DNA from: Oscillospiraceae bacterium
Lineage (GTDB): Bacteria; Bacillota; Clostridia; Oscillospirales; Oscillospiraceae
Length of the DNA stretch: 64,000 nt
Assembly: GCA_009781515.1 (NCBI GenBank)
Contig: WQXY01000007.1
Span: 1 to 64,000 of the forward strand
Direction of reading: 5' to 3'
Under the pieces are notes generated by a model. It did no database searches and was not told the DNA's origin. It was given only the letters and a program-made list of their open reading frames with translations. This document shows, piece after piece, positions 26,523 to 34,161 of the stretch. How positions within the stretch are numbered: position 1 is the first letter of the stretch; each line of letters starts with the position of its first letter. A program made the translations under genes and the position numbers.

Positions 26523-27586
26523 TATGCATTACCTCTATTTATAAAATATTGTTTTTTTATTGCTTTTGCTAATTGTTCAACTAACAATGGCGGTACAGCG
26601 TTGCCGATTTGTCGCCATTGGTCGCGAAAATCTCCGCTGAACTCGTAATCATCACGAAATGTCTGGATTGCTTTTATTTCGTTTATCCGTAAAAATCTGT
26701 TTTTCCAATGAAATGGACCCATGTTGTTTGAAAAACTTGCTTGAATAGTCCAAGATGGTTTTTCTGGTGATAGCTTTAATAAGAATGACCAGTACCGCGA
26801 TCTCCATTTAAAAATAGGTTCTGGGTGACCTCTTTCCGCTGTAAAATAAAGATAATTATCTCCTGGAGGGATGAGTTTTAATAAATCGTGATGTTTTGAT
26901 CCTGCTGCCATGTTAATATCTTCCGGAAGGTCAATGTCAAGATGACCGATTGCTTTATCGCAGTTAACCCATTTTTCTTTTCCGTTGCCTTCATATTTTT
27001 CGGGTGCAATGTGTGTTTCCTCCGGAAAGATGAATTTATCGCCGAAATCTTTACGAACGCCAACACAAATAAATCGTTCACGGATTTGAGGAACACCATA
27101 ATTTGCGGTATTAATTACTCGATAACTAATATCATAACCTAATTCTTCTGATTTAAATTTCAATAAGTCAAACGCTTCCTGATGAGGTTTATAAACAAAT
27201 CCAAACACGTTTTCAAAAAAGTATAATTTTGGGTGTACATCTTTTACTGCACGAAAAAATTCATATAATGTGAATGAATTTTCATCTTCTAATGCACGTT
27301 TTTTTTCTGTTCGGTAAAACCTTGACTTTGAATATGCAGGACAGGGTGGACCTCCAACAACAACATCAATATCTTGTGGTGTCATTAGGATTTTAGATAA
27401 TTCAACAGAATAATTAACATCGCGAATATCGCAGCACTTAACAGATAATCCTAAATGATTATTTTTGAGTGTTTCGCAGGCGACTTCCCAAAAATCAGTG
27501 GAAAAGCATATTTGATATCCGGCATTGCGAAATCCTAAATCTATACCTCCACCACCGGAAAAAACACTTAACACATTAACTGGCAT
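26522..27586 (-). CDS. DNA (cytosine-5-)-methyltransferase, first of pair
   Basis: 354 residues. Motif I FSGGGGIDLG, catalytic motif IV GGPPCPAYS (Cys), motif VI FFENV, motif VIII QIRERF and the C-terminal motif X QIGNAVPP are present. The variable region between VIII and IX is short, as in single-specificity enzymes. It protects host DNA at the site cut by the adjacent nuclease. It overlaps the second methyltransferase by 11 bases and the nuclease start by one. Two different m5C enzymes next to one nuclease usually mean an asymmetric target with one enzyme per strand. Confidence 0.92.
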   Translation of the reverse strand: MPVNVLSVFSGGGGIDLGFRNAGYQICFSTDFWEVACETLKNNHLGLSVKCCDIRDVNYSVELSKILMTPQDIDVVVGGPPCPAYSKSRFYRTEKKRALEDENSFTLYEFFRAVKDVHPKLYFFENVFGFVYKPHQEAFDLLKFKSEELGYDISYRVINTANYGVPQIRERFICVGVRKDFGDKFIFPEETHIAPEKYEGNGKEKWVNCDKAIGHLDIDLPEDINMAAGSKHHDLLKLIPPGDNYLYFTAERGHPEPIFKWRSRYWSFLLKLSPEKPSWTIQASFSNNMGPFHWKNRFLRINEIKAIQTFRDDYEFSGDFRDQWRQIGNAVPPLLVEQLAKAIKKQYFINRGNA

Positions 27587-28646
27587 GTGATGTTAAACTC
27601 TCTTTCAAAAATTCTATCATAGCTTTTCCCATAAGAGGAGGTACCGCATTTCCAATTTGTTTTTGAACAGAACGGCGGTTTCCAACAAAGTTATAATCCT
27701 TTGGAAAAGATTGTATTGCTGCTATCTCAGGAGTTCTAAGACGGCGGTTTGTCCAATGAAAAGGACCCACCCACGGACCAGGTTGTGCCATTATGGTCCA
27801 AGAAGGCTCAGTTGGAGAGAGTTTTAATAGAAAACTCCAAAAACGTTTATCGGCTACAAACTTTGGGTTTTCATAACCTGCCCAAGCAGTTAAGGCCTTA
27901 TAATTCATACCGGGAGGCACTTGACATAAATCATCGTGATATGTACCACCAAGCGTTACTTCATAAGCTTCGGCATACTCATTTCCTTCGTAACCTGCAA
28001 TAACATCACCTGCATTTACATATGGGTTTAACCCTGTTTTATCAACCTCGTTTTTAGCACAGTGTGTTTTTATAGGAGCATCACTCTTAAAAGTGCCTTT
28101 AGTTCCAATAATGAAAATTCTCTTGCGTCGTTGAGAAACTCCGTATTCTAGTGCGTTAGCACGTATAACTTTGTATGAATAAGCAGAGGATTCAATTATT
28201 TTTAAAAAGTTTTCTATAATACTTTTATTTGTAGGGTGAAGTAAGCTTTCTACATTTTCAAAAACGAAACCATCAGGTTGGACATCAGTCACAACTCGGA
28301 GATATTCATCAACTAATGCTGCTCGCGGATCGTTTATTCCCTGCCGTGTATCATTTCCTACCCAATAACCCGCTTTAGAGAATGGTTGACATGGAGCCCC
28401 ACCTATAACAATAACTTTATCTGCTTTATTTTTTAAAGTGATATCCTTAAGGTGCGAACTCTTGATGTCGCGCAAATCGCCTTGAATTATTTCAGTGTTT
28501 CTAAAAATATCGTTTTTGTGAAGTGTTTGAATACAATCGCTATCAAAATCTGTACTAACAGCAACCGGGATACCTGCCATCATGCTTGCTATATCTAATC
28601 CTCCTGCACCTGAAAACAAGCTTATTGCCATTATTTCTTTATTCAT
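27576..28646 (-). CDS. DNA (cytosine-5-)-methyltransferase, second of pair
   Basis: 356 residues from the ATG at 28646, preceded by AAGGAG; the track's upstream extension lies inside the regulator gene and is not supported. Motif I LFSGAGGLDIA, motif IV GGAPCQPFSKAG (catalytic Cys), motif VI FENVESLL, motif VIII QRRKRIF and motif X QIGNAVPP. It shares the long C-terminal block (FWSFLLKLSP.EPSWTI...GPFHW.NR.LR..EI.AIQ.F) with its partner, so the two arose by duplication, while the recognition regions differ. Confidence 0.92.
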   Translation of the reverse strand: MNKEIMAISLFSGAGGLDIASMMAGIPVAVSTDFDSDCIQTLHKNDIFRNTEIIQGDLRDIKSSHLKDITLKNKADKVIVIGGAPCQPFSKAGYWVGNDTRQGINDPRAALVDEYLRVVTDVQPDGFVFENVESLLHPTNKSIIENFLKIIESSAYSYKVIRANALEYGVSQRRKRIFIIGTKGTFKSDAPIKTHCAKNEVDKTGLNPYVNAGDVIAGYEGNEYAEAYEVTLGGTYHDDLCQVPPGMNYKALTAWAGYENPKFVADKRFWSFLLKLSPTEPSWTIMAQPGPWVGPFHWTNRRLRTPEIAAIQSFPKDYNFVGNRRSVQKQIGNAVPPLMGKAMIEFLKESLTSHAS

Positions 28647-28647
28647 T

Positions 28648-28866
28648 TTACTTCTGCTCCTTATTATCACCGACGTATTCAACGATGTCACCAATATCGC
28701 ATTGAAGAGCATCGCAAATTTTTGTTAACGTATCCATTGATATTTGTTCGTTTTTGCTTAGTTTTGCAATAGCATTTGTGCTAATCTGCGCAGCTTTTCT
28801 AAGCTGGGTTTTGTTCATGTCTTTATCAATCATCATTTTCCAAAGTTTGTTATAACGTACTGCCAT
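28648..28866 (-). CDS. Small XRE-family regulator, putative RM controller (C) protein
   Basis: 72 residues from the ATG at 28866 with GAGG upstream; the 35 upstream residues in the track lie in the promoter and 5' leader. Nearly the whole protein is a Cro/CI-type HTH (MNKTQLRKAAQISTNAIAKLSKNEQISMDTLTKICDALQC). It ends directly before the methyltransferase genes and its stop lies in their ribosome-binding region. A perfect palindrome upstream of its promoter suggests autoregulation, as for C proteins that time methylation before restriction. Confidence 0.8.
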   Translation of the reverse strand: MAVRYNKLWKMMIDKDMNKTQLRKAAQISTNAIAKLSKNEQISMDTLTKICDALQCDIGDIVEYVGDNKEQK

Positions 28867-28918
28867 AATAACCTCATTTCTGCAAGTAGTTATTATTGTT
28901 AGCTTAAATATAGTAGGC

Positions 28919-28947
28919 AGTATATCAAATGATGCACGATAAGTCAA
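28919..28947 (-). promoter_or_regulatory. Promoter of the controller/methyltransferase/nuclease operon
   Basis: On the minus strand: TTGACT, 17-base spacer, TATACT, a near-consensus sigma-A promoter ~50-80 bases before the controller start codon. Confidence 0.75.
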
Positions 28948-28952
28948 GCTAA

Positions 28953-28970
28953 TGTTGATATATATCAACA
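28953..28970. promoter_or_regulatory. Palindromic operator upstream of the RM operon promoter
   Basis: TGTTGATATATATCAACA is a perfect 18-base palindrome placed 5 bases upstream of the -35 box, the position of an activator or autoregulator site. The adjacent small XRE protein is the likely ligand. Confidence 0.6.
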
Positions 28971-29113
28971 ATATGTGGAAGTATTATGTTATTATTTATT
29001 GTTGTTTTCCTCCTTCCTCATGCCTCTATTTTTTCATACTATGTGTCCTTTATACAGGACTACAAAAATGAAATTTTTATTTTCTCGAAACCATTTATTC
29101 CACGTTCCTCTTG

Positions 29114-29276
29114 ACAATGAGCCTCTGCGGTTATGGCTCGGGAGCATAAACGGGAGCACCACGCCCTGACGGGCGAGGATGCTCCTGCCGTCGCAAGGCT
29201 ACCATAACCGCTAACTCATTGTAAAGAGGCTTTCGCGGCATAAACGGTTTCTACCTCTGTGGAAACCGCAAGCCTC
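29114..29276. other. Strongly structured segment, possible ncRNA
   Basis: Part of a 408-base stretch without genes. Nested complementary blocks: ACAATGAG (29114) with CTCATTGT (29215), GCGGTTATGG (29127) with CCATAACCGC (29202), GGAGCA with TGCTCC, and CGCCC-TGAC-GGGCG at the tip. A second two-tier hairpin follows: GAGGCTT...AAGCCTC enclosing CGGTTTC...GAAACCG. The flanks (28971-29100) are AT-rich and hold nothing else that I see. It could be a non-coding RNA, a transfer-related DNA structure, or paired terminators at the relaxase 3' end. I do not recognise an Rfam class. Confidence 0.45.
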
Positions 29277-30561
29277 ATCGAGTATAATCCCGATTGCGTT
29301 CTTTTCTTGCTGCAAGTTGCAGTTCCCGAGCAGAATACTCGCACGAGATTGCTGTATCAATCAATTCGTTAACACGATCATCACCTAAAACACTACGAAC
29401 TCGCTTGTGGTCACATTCGACATTTTTCAAGCGACTATTATCCGATACTAATACGTCAATCCTTTTAGTAAAACTTTGCAATTTATCATTTGCCCGGTTG
29501 AGTGCAGATTGTAATTCTCTTGTTTTTTCGAAATATTGCAACAGCACTCTCCGTATGACATCCTTTAAATTCTTGAAAACAGGAAAAACGATATTATCTC
29601 GATATGATTTTGCGGACATTAACGGCTTAGGTTCCGGTAAATCATAATCGGCGCTGTCATAATGACTTGCGTTTTTAGCGATAAATTTCTCTCTGTCTTT
29701 GAGGGATTTGAATTTTTTCTCTTCATTAGCAACTTTATTCAAAAAACCACTTAACTCATCTTGAGCATTGTCTTTCTTTTGTATAAGTGATGAAACTTCA
29801 ACCTGCTTATCAGCAATGTCGCTATCAAGCGTAGTAACCTTGCTTTTCTTGTCGTTTATAACCGCATCGAGTTCAACGACTTCACCTGCCCGCTGTTCTT
29901 TTTTATAATCTAAAACACTCAAATGTTCGTGATGTGTACCAAGTTGCTCCCATTCAATCCCGTGACGCTCCATAACCAAAGCGAGTTGCTCTTTCTCCGA
30001 TTTCACCCATTGATTCCATTCTGTATCACTACGAGTGCCACCGGTGAAACCTTGTGCAGCTAAAGCCTGTTTTAAGGAAACCCGAGTATCAAGACCGCGT
30101 TTACTGCCGGTAGTAAATGGAACAAAATCAATATGTAAGTGTGGTGTCGCTTCATCCATATGTAGATGAGCAGAAAAAACGCGTATATTTGGATTCCGGT
30201 TTTCAAAATCTTTCATATATTCGTCCAAGATTTTTGCTGATAGTTTTCCGTTATCACCGGCAGCAGTCATATTATCTTTATTGCCTATCTGTAATATAAC
30301 CTCGTGAAATAATTTCTCTTGTTTGCTTGAACGAATTTTTTCATAGTAGTCAAAAATGTAACGATCGCTGCGAGTTTGCTTTTCGTTATATCGAATCACC
30401 GCATCAATAAAAAGTTCATTATAAACATCCTTGATTGATTCATTTCGGTATTCAATATTGTATTGTGATCTGTCTTTATCTATATTGCTTGCGATAAACT
30501 TTCTGCTGTTATGATTGACAGAACCTTTACCGAGCATGACGCTTATTGTACGTTTCAACAT
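29275..30561 (-). CDS. mobV: MobV-family relaxase (Pre/Mob)
   Basis: 428 residues with GGGAGG upstream. Nicks one strand at oriT and stays bound to the 5' end during transfer. The metal-binding motif HLHMDEATPHLHIDFVP (~132-148) is the Pre/Mob signature, and the N-terminal N-H-N-S-R-K segment fits motif I of this family. The C-terminal ~200 residues are coiled coil (DAVINDKKSKVTTLDSDIADKQ...). MobV relaxases normally serve small plasmids and IMEs. It is the last gene of the int-mobC-mob operon and has an inverted-repeat block immediately upstream that could be its oriT. Confidence 0.9.
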   Translation of the reverse strand: MLKRTISVMLGKGSVNHNSRKFIASNIDKDRSQYNIEYRNESIKDVYNELFIDAVIRYNEKQTRSDRYIFDYYEKIRSSKQEKLFHEVILQIGNKDNMTAAGDNGKLSAKILDEYMKDFENRNPNIRVFSAHLHMDEATPHLHIDFVPFTTGSKRGLDTRVSLKQALAAQGFTGGTRSDTEWNQWVKSEKEQLALVMERHGIEWEQLGTHHEHLSVLDYKKEQRAGEVVELDAVINDKKSKVTTLDSDIADKQVEVSSLIQKKDNAQDELSGFLNKVANEEKKFKSLKDREKFIAKNASHYDSADYDLPEPKPLMSAKSYRDNIVFPVFKNLKDVIRRVLLQYFEKTRELQSALNRANDKLQSFTKRIDVLVSDNSRLKNVECDHKRVRSVLGDDRVNELIDTAISCEYSARELQLAARKERNRDYTR

Positions 30562-30604
30562 AAAAACCTCCCGGATAAACTATTCCGGCGTGAGCCGGGG
30601 TTTT

Positions 30605-30679
30605 GTTACTTTTGTCAAAAGTAACGCAAAAGCACTTTTGACACTCCGTATCAAAAGCGCTGACTGACCTACGGTCAGT
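30605..30679. other. Candidate oriT (three inverted repeats before the relaxase)
   Basis: GTTACTTTTG/CAAAAGTAAC is a perfect 10-bp stem around one base. It is followed by CTTTTGA/TCAAAAG (9-base loop) and ACTGACC/GGTCAGT (3-base loop), all within 75 bases between mobC and the relaxase. Clustered hairpins next to the relaxase gene are the usual form of oriT. The nick position cannot be read from sequence. Confidence 0.5.
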
Positions 30680-30694
30680 TTGCGCCCTGCGGGG

Positions 30695-31054
30695 CTACTG
30701 CGGCATACTGCCGCCTACAAGTGCATCCGTACTGCATTCATCCTTCAACCCATTCATTGTTGTTGCAATAAGCCGGATAGTGTGAAGCAACTCATCACCA
30801 AAAGTATCGCTGGACGAAATTCTCTGCAGTTCTTCAAGAATAACAGCCATCTGATTGCGTAATGCTTTATGCACTCTCGGATTTCCAACAACAACTATAT
30901 CCCTGTTTTGCAATCTGCTAATAATATAGTCTTGCTTTGATAATCCCGATAAAGATACTGCAGTTTCCAACTCCGCATCTTCTTCCGGTGACATCCGAAA
31001 TGAAACAATTTTATTTCTCCAACGTCCTTTTTTATCACAAACTTTTGCCGACAT
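30695..31054 (-). CDS. mobC: MobC-like relaxosome accessory protein
   Basis: 119 residues. An N-terminal ribbon-helix-helix (KIVSFRMSPEEDAELETAVSLSGLSKQDYIISRL) is followed by a helical tail, typical of MobC/plasmid mobilisation proteins that open oriT for the relaxase. Its ribosome binding site AAGGAGGTG is formed by the last codons of the integrase gene, and the two genes are separated by a single base, so they are translationally linked. An inverted-repeat block follows its stop. Confidence 0.82.
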   Translation of the reverse strand: MSAKVCDKKGRWRNKIVSFRMSPEEDAELETAVSLSGLSKQDYIISRLQNRDIVVVGNPRVHKALRNQMAVILEELQRISSSDTFGDELLHTIRLIATTMNGLKDECSTDALVGGSMPQ

Positions 31055-31055
31055 A

Positions 31056-32135
31056 TTAAAACACCTCCTTGCGTTCGATATTTAGTTTATCTGCAATCTC
31101 AACTTGTTTTGAAGGAAATAAATGGGCGTAGCGATAAGTAATATCTATGCTTTCGTGCCCGACACGATCTGCGATAGCTACTGCAGAAAATCCCATATCA
31201 ATTAGAAGTGAAACATGGGAATGGCGAATATCGTGAACTCTGATACGCTTAACACCGGTTTCTTTTGCACCCCTATCCATTTCGTTATGAAGATAGTACT
31301 TTGTTACAGGAAACATACGTTCATTTTTGTCGCAATTATATTGTAAACATAAATACTCTTTAATTTCTTGATTAAGAAAATCCGGCATTGAGATTGTCCT
31401 GATGCTTTTTGTTGTCTTTGGTTCCGTGATTACATCATTTTGATGAAGTCTTTGAAATGTTTTGTTTATGGACACTGAACCTTTTTCAAAGTCAAAATCT
31501 GCAGGAGTGAGAGCAAGTAACTCTCCGGAACGAATGCCGGTCCAATACAACATTTCAAATGCATAGTATGAAAGTGGTTTATCCATCATCGCATCAATGA
31601 ATTGTAAATATTCATCTTTTGTCCAAAAACACATCTCTTTAGTCTCCTTCTTCCCAATGCTCCCGGCTTTAGTAACCGGATTTTCGCTGAGGTTATAAAA
31701 ACGGACAGCGTGATTGAAAATTGCATTTATTTGATTGTGTATAGTTTTAATATATGTTTGAGAAAACTTTTTCCCGTCCTTGCTCTGAGAGTTTATGATT
31801 TCGTTTTGCCATTGAATTATGTCGCTAACGCTAATATCATTCATGCGCTTACTACCAAAGTAAGGTAGCAATTTGGTGCGTATAAGGTGGGTTTTTGTCT
31901 CCCAAGTGACCTGCTTTAATCTCGGTTTCATATTTGTGCTATACACATCAACGAATGCTTTAAATGTCATATCTAAGTCACTGTGAAGTTTATTTAATTG
32001 TTCCCGCTCCCATTCCAGCGCTTCCCGTTTGGTCGAAAAACCTCGCTTACTACTCTGCTTCCGTGCTCCTGTCCAATCGGTGTGTCTATATATGACACGC
32101 CATGTGTTTGTAGATTTCTCTTTGTATGCTGCCAT
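31056..32135 (-). CDS. int: Tyrosine recombinase (element integrase)
   Basis: 359 residues. N-terminal arm-binding domain (~1-55, 'DWTGARKQSSKRGFSTKREA'), SAM-like core-binding domain (~60-150) and catalytic domain (~170-350). Catalytic residues: Arg in WTGIRSGELLAL, His-x-x-Arg in VHDIRHSHVS, His in RVGHESI, Tyr in ITYRYAHLFP. AAAGGA precedes the ATG. It is placed five bases after the small HTH gene. The att core in guaA and the arm repeats at both element ends make it the enzyme for integration and excision. Confidence 0.93.
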   Translation of the reverse strand: MAAYKEKSTNTWRVIYRHTDWTGARKQSSKRGFSTKREALEWEREQLNKLHSDLDMTFKAFVDVYSTNMKPRLKQVTWETKTHLIRTKLLPYFGSKRMNDISVSDIIQWQNEIINSQSKDGKKFSQTYIKTIHNQINAIFNHAVRFYNLSENPVTKAGSIGKKETKEMCFWTKDEYLQFIDAMMDKPLSYYAFEMLYWTGIRSGELLALTPADFDFEKGSVSINKTFQRLHQNDVITEPKTTKSIRTISMPDFLNQEIKEYLCLQYNCDKNERMFPVTKYYLHNEMDRGAKETGVKRIRVHDIRHSHVSLLIDMGFSAVAIADRVGHESIDITYRYAHLFPSKQVEIADKLNIERKEVF

Positions 32136-32139
32136 TTTG

Positions 32140-32328
32140 TCACATCCTTTCTTTTTCTCCGTAACAAAGTTTTTCTGCGAAATACTTCCTGTTGAGTCTG
32201 CCGGCGATAGTGATGTAACCCAGCTCTTTTAATTCATTGTTGAGTTTTTGAACTATCTTATATGCATAAGACTTTGACACTCCAAGTTCTGTGGCTACAT
32301 CACTTACTCGCATAAATGTGGTGTTCAT
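32140..32328 (-). CDS. Excisionase-like small HTH protein
   Basis: 62 residues from the ATG at 32328 (GGGAGG six bases upstream); the GTG start of the track lacks a site. One winged-helix/MerR-like HTH (MRVSDVATELGVSKSYAYKIVQKLNNEL) followed by a basic C-terminus (GRLNRKYFAEKLC). Position directly before int, and size, fit a recombination directionality factor or an int-operon regulator. It is the first gene of the int-mobC-mob transcript and has a consensus promoter. Confidence 0.75.
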   Translation of the reverse strand: MNTTFMRVSDVATELGVSKSYAYKIVQKLNNELKELGYITIAGRLNRKYFAEKLCYGEKERM

Positions 32329-32372
32329 GGTATTCCTCCCTTCTTCTGACACTAAACAAATAAGTTAAAGTT

Positions 32373-32401
32373 ATTATATTAAACATTATCGTTTAAGTCA
32401 A
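32373..32401 (-). promoter_or_regulatory. Promoter of the xis-int-mob operon with internal operator
   Basis: On the minus strand: TTGACT, 17-base spacer, TATAAT. The spacer coincides with the inverted repeat TTAAACATTATCGTTTAA (32379-32396), so a bound repressor would block polymerase directly. Confidence 0.75.
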
Positions 32402-32433
32402 GAGAAACTTTAGCATATTTGTTTAATAAATTG

Positions 32434-32463
32434 TTGACGTATCTTAAACATATATGTTATACT
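32434..32463 (+). promoter_or_regulatory. Promoter of the element repressor with internal operator
   Basis: TTGACG, 18-base spacer, TATACT. The palindrome AACATATATGTT (32447-32458) overlaps the spacer and the -10. Related TAAACA-type half sites occur at 32352 and 32414, suggesting multiple repressor sites across the divergent region. Confidence 0.65.
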
Positions 32464-32504
32464 GGCTTTACTTGAAGAAAATTCATTAACAGGGGGATTG
32501 TTAT

Positions 32505-32999
32505 ATGGCAATAGGAGAGAGAATTCGGCACTTTCGGGTATTACGAGGGATGACACAAAAATGGCTTGGTGGAGCAGTCGGCTTTCCCGAAAGGTCTGCA
32601 GATATTCGTATGGCACAGTATGAATCCGGAACAAGAACACCAAAGGAAAATCTTGTTGATCACTTAGCAGGCATATTTAATGTTGACCCACGAGCGCTGA
32701 CAGTTCCCGATATAGATAACTACATAGGATTGATACACACTCTCTTTGCAATTGAAGATGTTTACGGCTTGACAATAAGTACAGCAGAAGGAAAGCCATG
32801 TTTAGTACTTGACAAAGAAAGAAAAACAGATATGTCTTTACTTAATATAATCTCCGAGTGGAAGGAAGAAGCTGTAAAACTAAAAAACGGTGAAATAACA
32901 AAAGAGGATTACGACAACTGGCGATATACATATCCGAAAGCTAATATCGACCGCACAAAAGAATCTTTAAATAAACGAAGAAAGAGTAAAGAAACATAA
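32505..32999 (+). CDS. XRE-family repressor of the element
   Basis: 164 residues; AGGGGGA-like site before the ATG. Cro/CI HTH at ~5-65 (IRHFRVLRGMTQKWLGGAVGFPE...MAQYESGTRTPKENL), then an acidic/helical C-terminal region without protease motifs. It is divergent from xis-int, with operator-like palindromes inside both promoters, the classical arrangement for a maintenance repressor. It is the only gene of the element on the plus strand. Confidence 0.82.
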   Translation: MAIGERIRHFRVLRGMTQKWLGGAVGFPERSADIRMAQYESGTRTPKENLVDHLAGIFNVDPRALTVPDIDNYIGLIHTLFAIEDVYGLTISTAEGKPCLVLDKERKTDMSLLNIISEWKEEAVKLKNGEITKEDYDNWRYTYPKANIDRTKESLNKRRKSKET

Positions 33000-33017
33000 A
33001 ATGATATAACACAAAAA

Positions 33018-33050
33018 CGAGCTAACCGACTTCAAAAATCAGTTAGCTCG
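33018..33050 (+). terminator. Hairpin after the repressor gene
   Basis: CGAGCTAAC/GTTAGCTCG (9-bp perfect stem, 15-base loop) begins 19 bases after the repressor stop. A T-tract is lacking, so termination may be partial. Confidence 0.5.
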
Positions 33051-33103
33051 CTGTCTCACTCACAAGACACTATAAATATCAGATTACACAATTCCGGAAA
33101 AAT

Positions 33104-33120
33104 GTTGCCAAAATGTTGCC
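33104..33120 (+). repeat. Integrase arm-type site, right end
   Basis: GTTGCCAAAATGTTGCC, 16/17 identical to the left-end copy and in the same orientation, 60 bases inside the guaA core. Confidence 0.65.
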
Positions 33121-33180
33121 ATTCAATCAGAGGTTAAGCCAAAAACCTTGTGATACCAGCGGGAAAGAGAACGCCACCCA

Positions 33181-33192
33181 CTACTCCCACTC
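33181..33192 (-). other. Right attachment core (guaA 3' end)
   Basis: GAGTGGGAGTAG on the minus strand is both the last three codons plus stop of guaA and the 12-base sequence repeated at the left end of the element. Confidence 0.8.
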
Positions 33193-34161
33193 TATCGTCG
33201 CGGGGGGTTTGCTCGTTATGTCATAAACCACGCGCGACACGCTCGGCACTTCGCCCGTTATCCGCTCAGACATTTTCCCGAGCAACTCGTGCGGGATAGG
33301 AACATACTTGGCAGTCATAAAATCAACCGATGTTACAGCACGCAGAGCGACAGTGTAACCATATGAACGCACACCGTCAAAAACGCCGACAGTACGCAAA
33401 TCAGTCAAAACAGCAAAATATTGACTTGCACCTATATCGGAAGCCTCAAGCTCCGTGCGGAAAATCGCGTCAGCTTCCCTCAAAATATCAAGCTTTTCGC
33501 GTGTTATCTCACCAATGCAGCGAACAGCAAGCCCCGGACCGGGGAAAGGCTGTCTGTTAACAAGTGCGGCAGGCAGACCAAGCTGCAGCCCGAGCGCGCG
33601 GACATCAGCCTTGCAAAGTGCGCGAAGCGGCTCGACAAGCCCCTTAAATCCCATATCTTCGGGCAAGCCGCCGACATTATGGTGACTTTTAATGACCTTA
33701 AAGCCATTTCCGCCGGACTCCACAACATCGGGATATATTGTACCCTGAGCCAAAAATTCTATATCGCTTAGCTTTTTGGCTTCGCTTTCAAAAATACGGA
33801 CAAACTCCTGCCCGATAATCTTACGTTTTGCTTCCGGCTCGGTGACTCCTGAGAGCTCTTTAAGAAATCTATCGGCAGCATCAACAAAAATCAGATTTAA
33901 GTCATAGTCCTTAAAGGCTGCTTTGACCTCATCGCTTTCGCCCTTTCGCATAAGCCCTGTATCAACATAAATGCAGTGCAATTTGCCCGGGACAGCCTTA
34001 GCCAAAAGAGCGGCACACACAGAGGAGTCGACACCTCCCGAAAGTGCAAGAAGTACACTGCCGGAGCCGATTTGCTCTTTTATAACATCAATAACCTGTG
34101 CTTCAAAAACTGTTAAGTCAAGCACGCCGTCGCCTCTCAAAACATCATAAATATTACCCAC
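33181..34161 (-). CDS. guaA: GMP synthase, ATP-pyrophosphatase/dimerisation subunit
   Basis: 326 residues from a GTG at 34161 (GGAGG seven bases upstream). Converts XMP to GMP with ATP and ammonia. The P-loop-like [50 protein letters not shown] and C-terminal [11 protein letters not shown] are all GuaA signatures. The glutaminase (GATase) domain found N-terminally in most bacterial GuaA is absent, so ammonia must come from a separate GATase subunit encoded elsewhere, as in archaea and some Clostridia. The 3' end is the insertion site of the mobile element, and the coding sequence is restored at the junction. Confidence 0.93.
   Translation of the reverse strand: MGNIYDVLRGDGVLDLTVFEAQVIDVIKEQIGSGSVLLALSGGVDSSVCAALLAKAVPGKLHCIYVDTGLMRKGESDEVKAAFKDYDLNLIFVDAADRFLKELSGVTEPEAKRKIIGQEFVRIFESEAKKLSDIEFLAQGTIYPDVVESGGNGFKVIKSHHNVGGLPEDMGFKGLVEPLRALCKADVRALGLQLGLPAALVNRQPFPGPGLAVRCIGEITREKLDILREADAIFRTELEASDIGASQYFAVLTDLRTVGVFDGVRSYGYTVALRAVTSVDFMTAKYVPIPHELLGKMSERITGEVPSVSRVVYDITSKPPATIEWE

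Larger units (their letters stand above)
22662..33192. mobile_element. Integrative mobilizable element in the 3' end of guaA
   Basis: About 10.5 kb bounded by CTACTCCCACTC at both ends. At the right end this is the last codons of guaA. At the left end the extended copy, read on the minus strand, still encodes TIEWE-stop, the C-terminus typical of GuaA, so it is a displaced tail. A 17-base arm-type repeat lies just inside each end. Contents: tyrosine integrase, excisionase-like HTH, XRE repressor, MobC, MobV relaxase, putative oriT, a type II RM system and an ATPase. No T4SS or coupling protein is present, so transfer would need a helper. guaA is a known landing site for integrases. Confidence 0.85.

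Noticed and set aside
33181-34161. guaA as a pseudogene truncated by the element
   Set aside because: The 3' end is restored to TIEWE-stop and the 5' end has its own start signal; the missing glutaminase is on the side away from the insertion.
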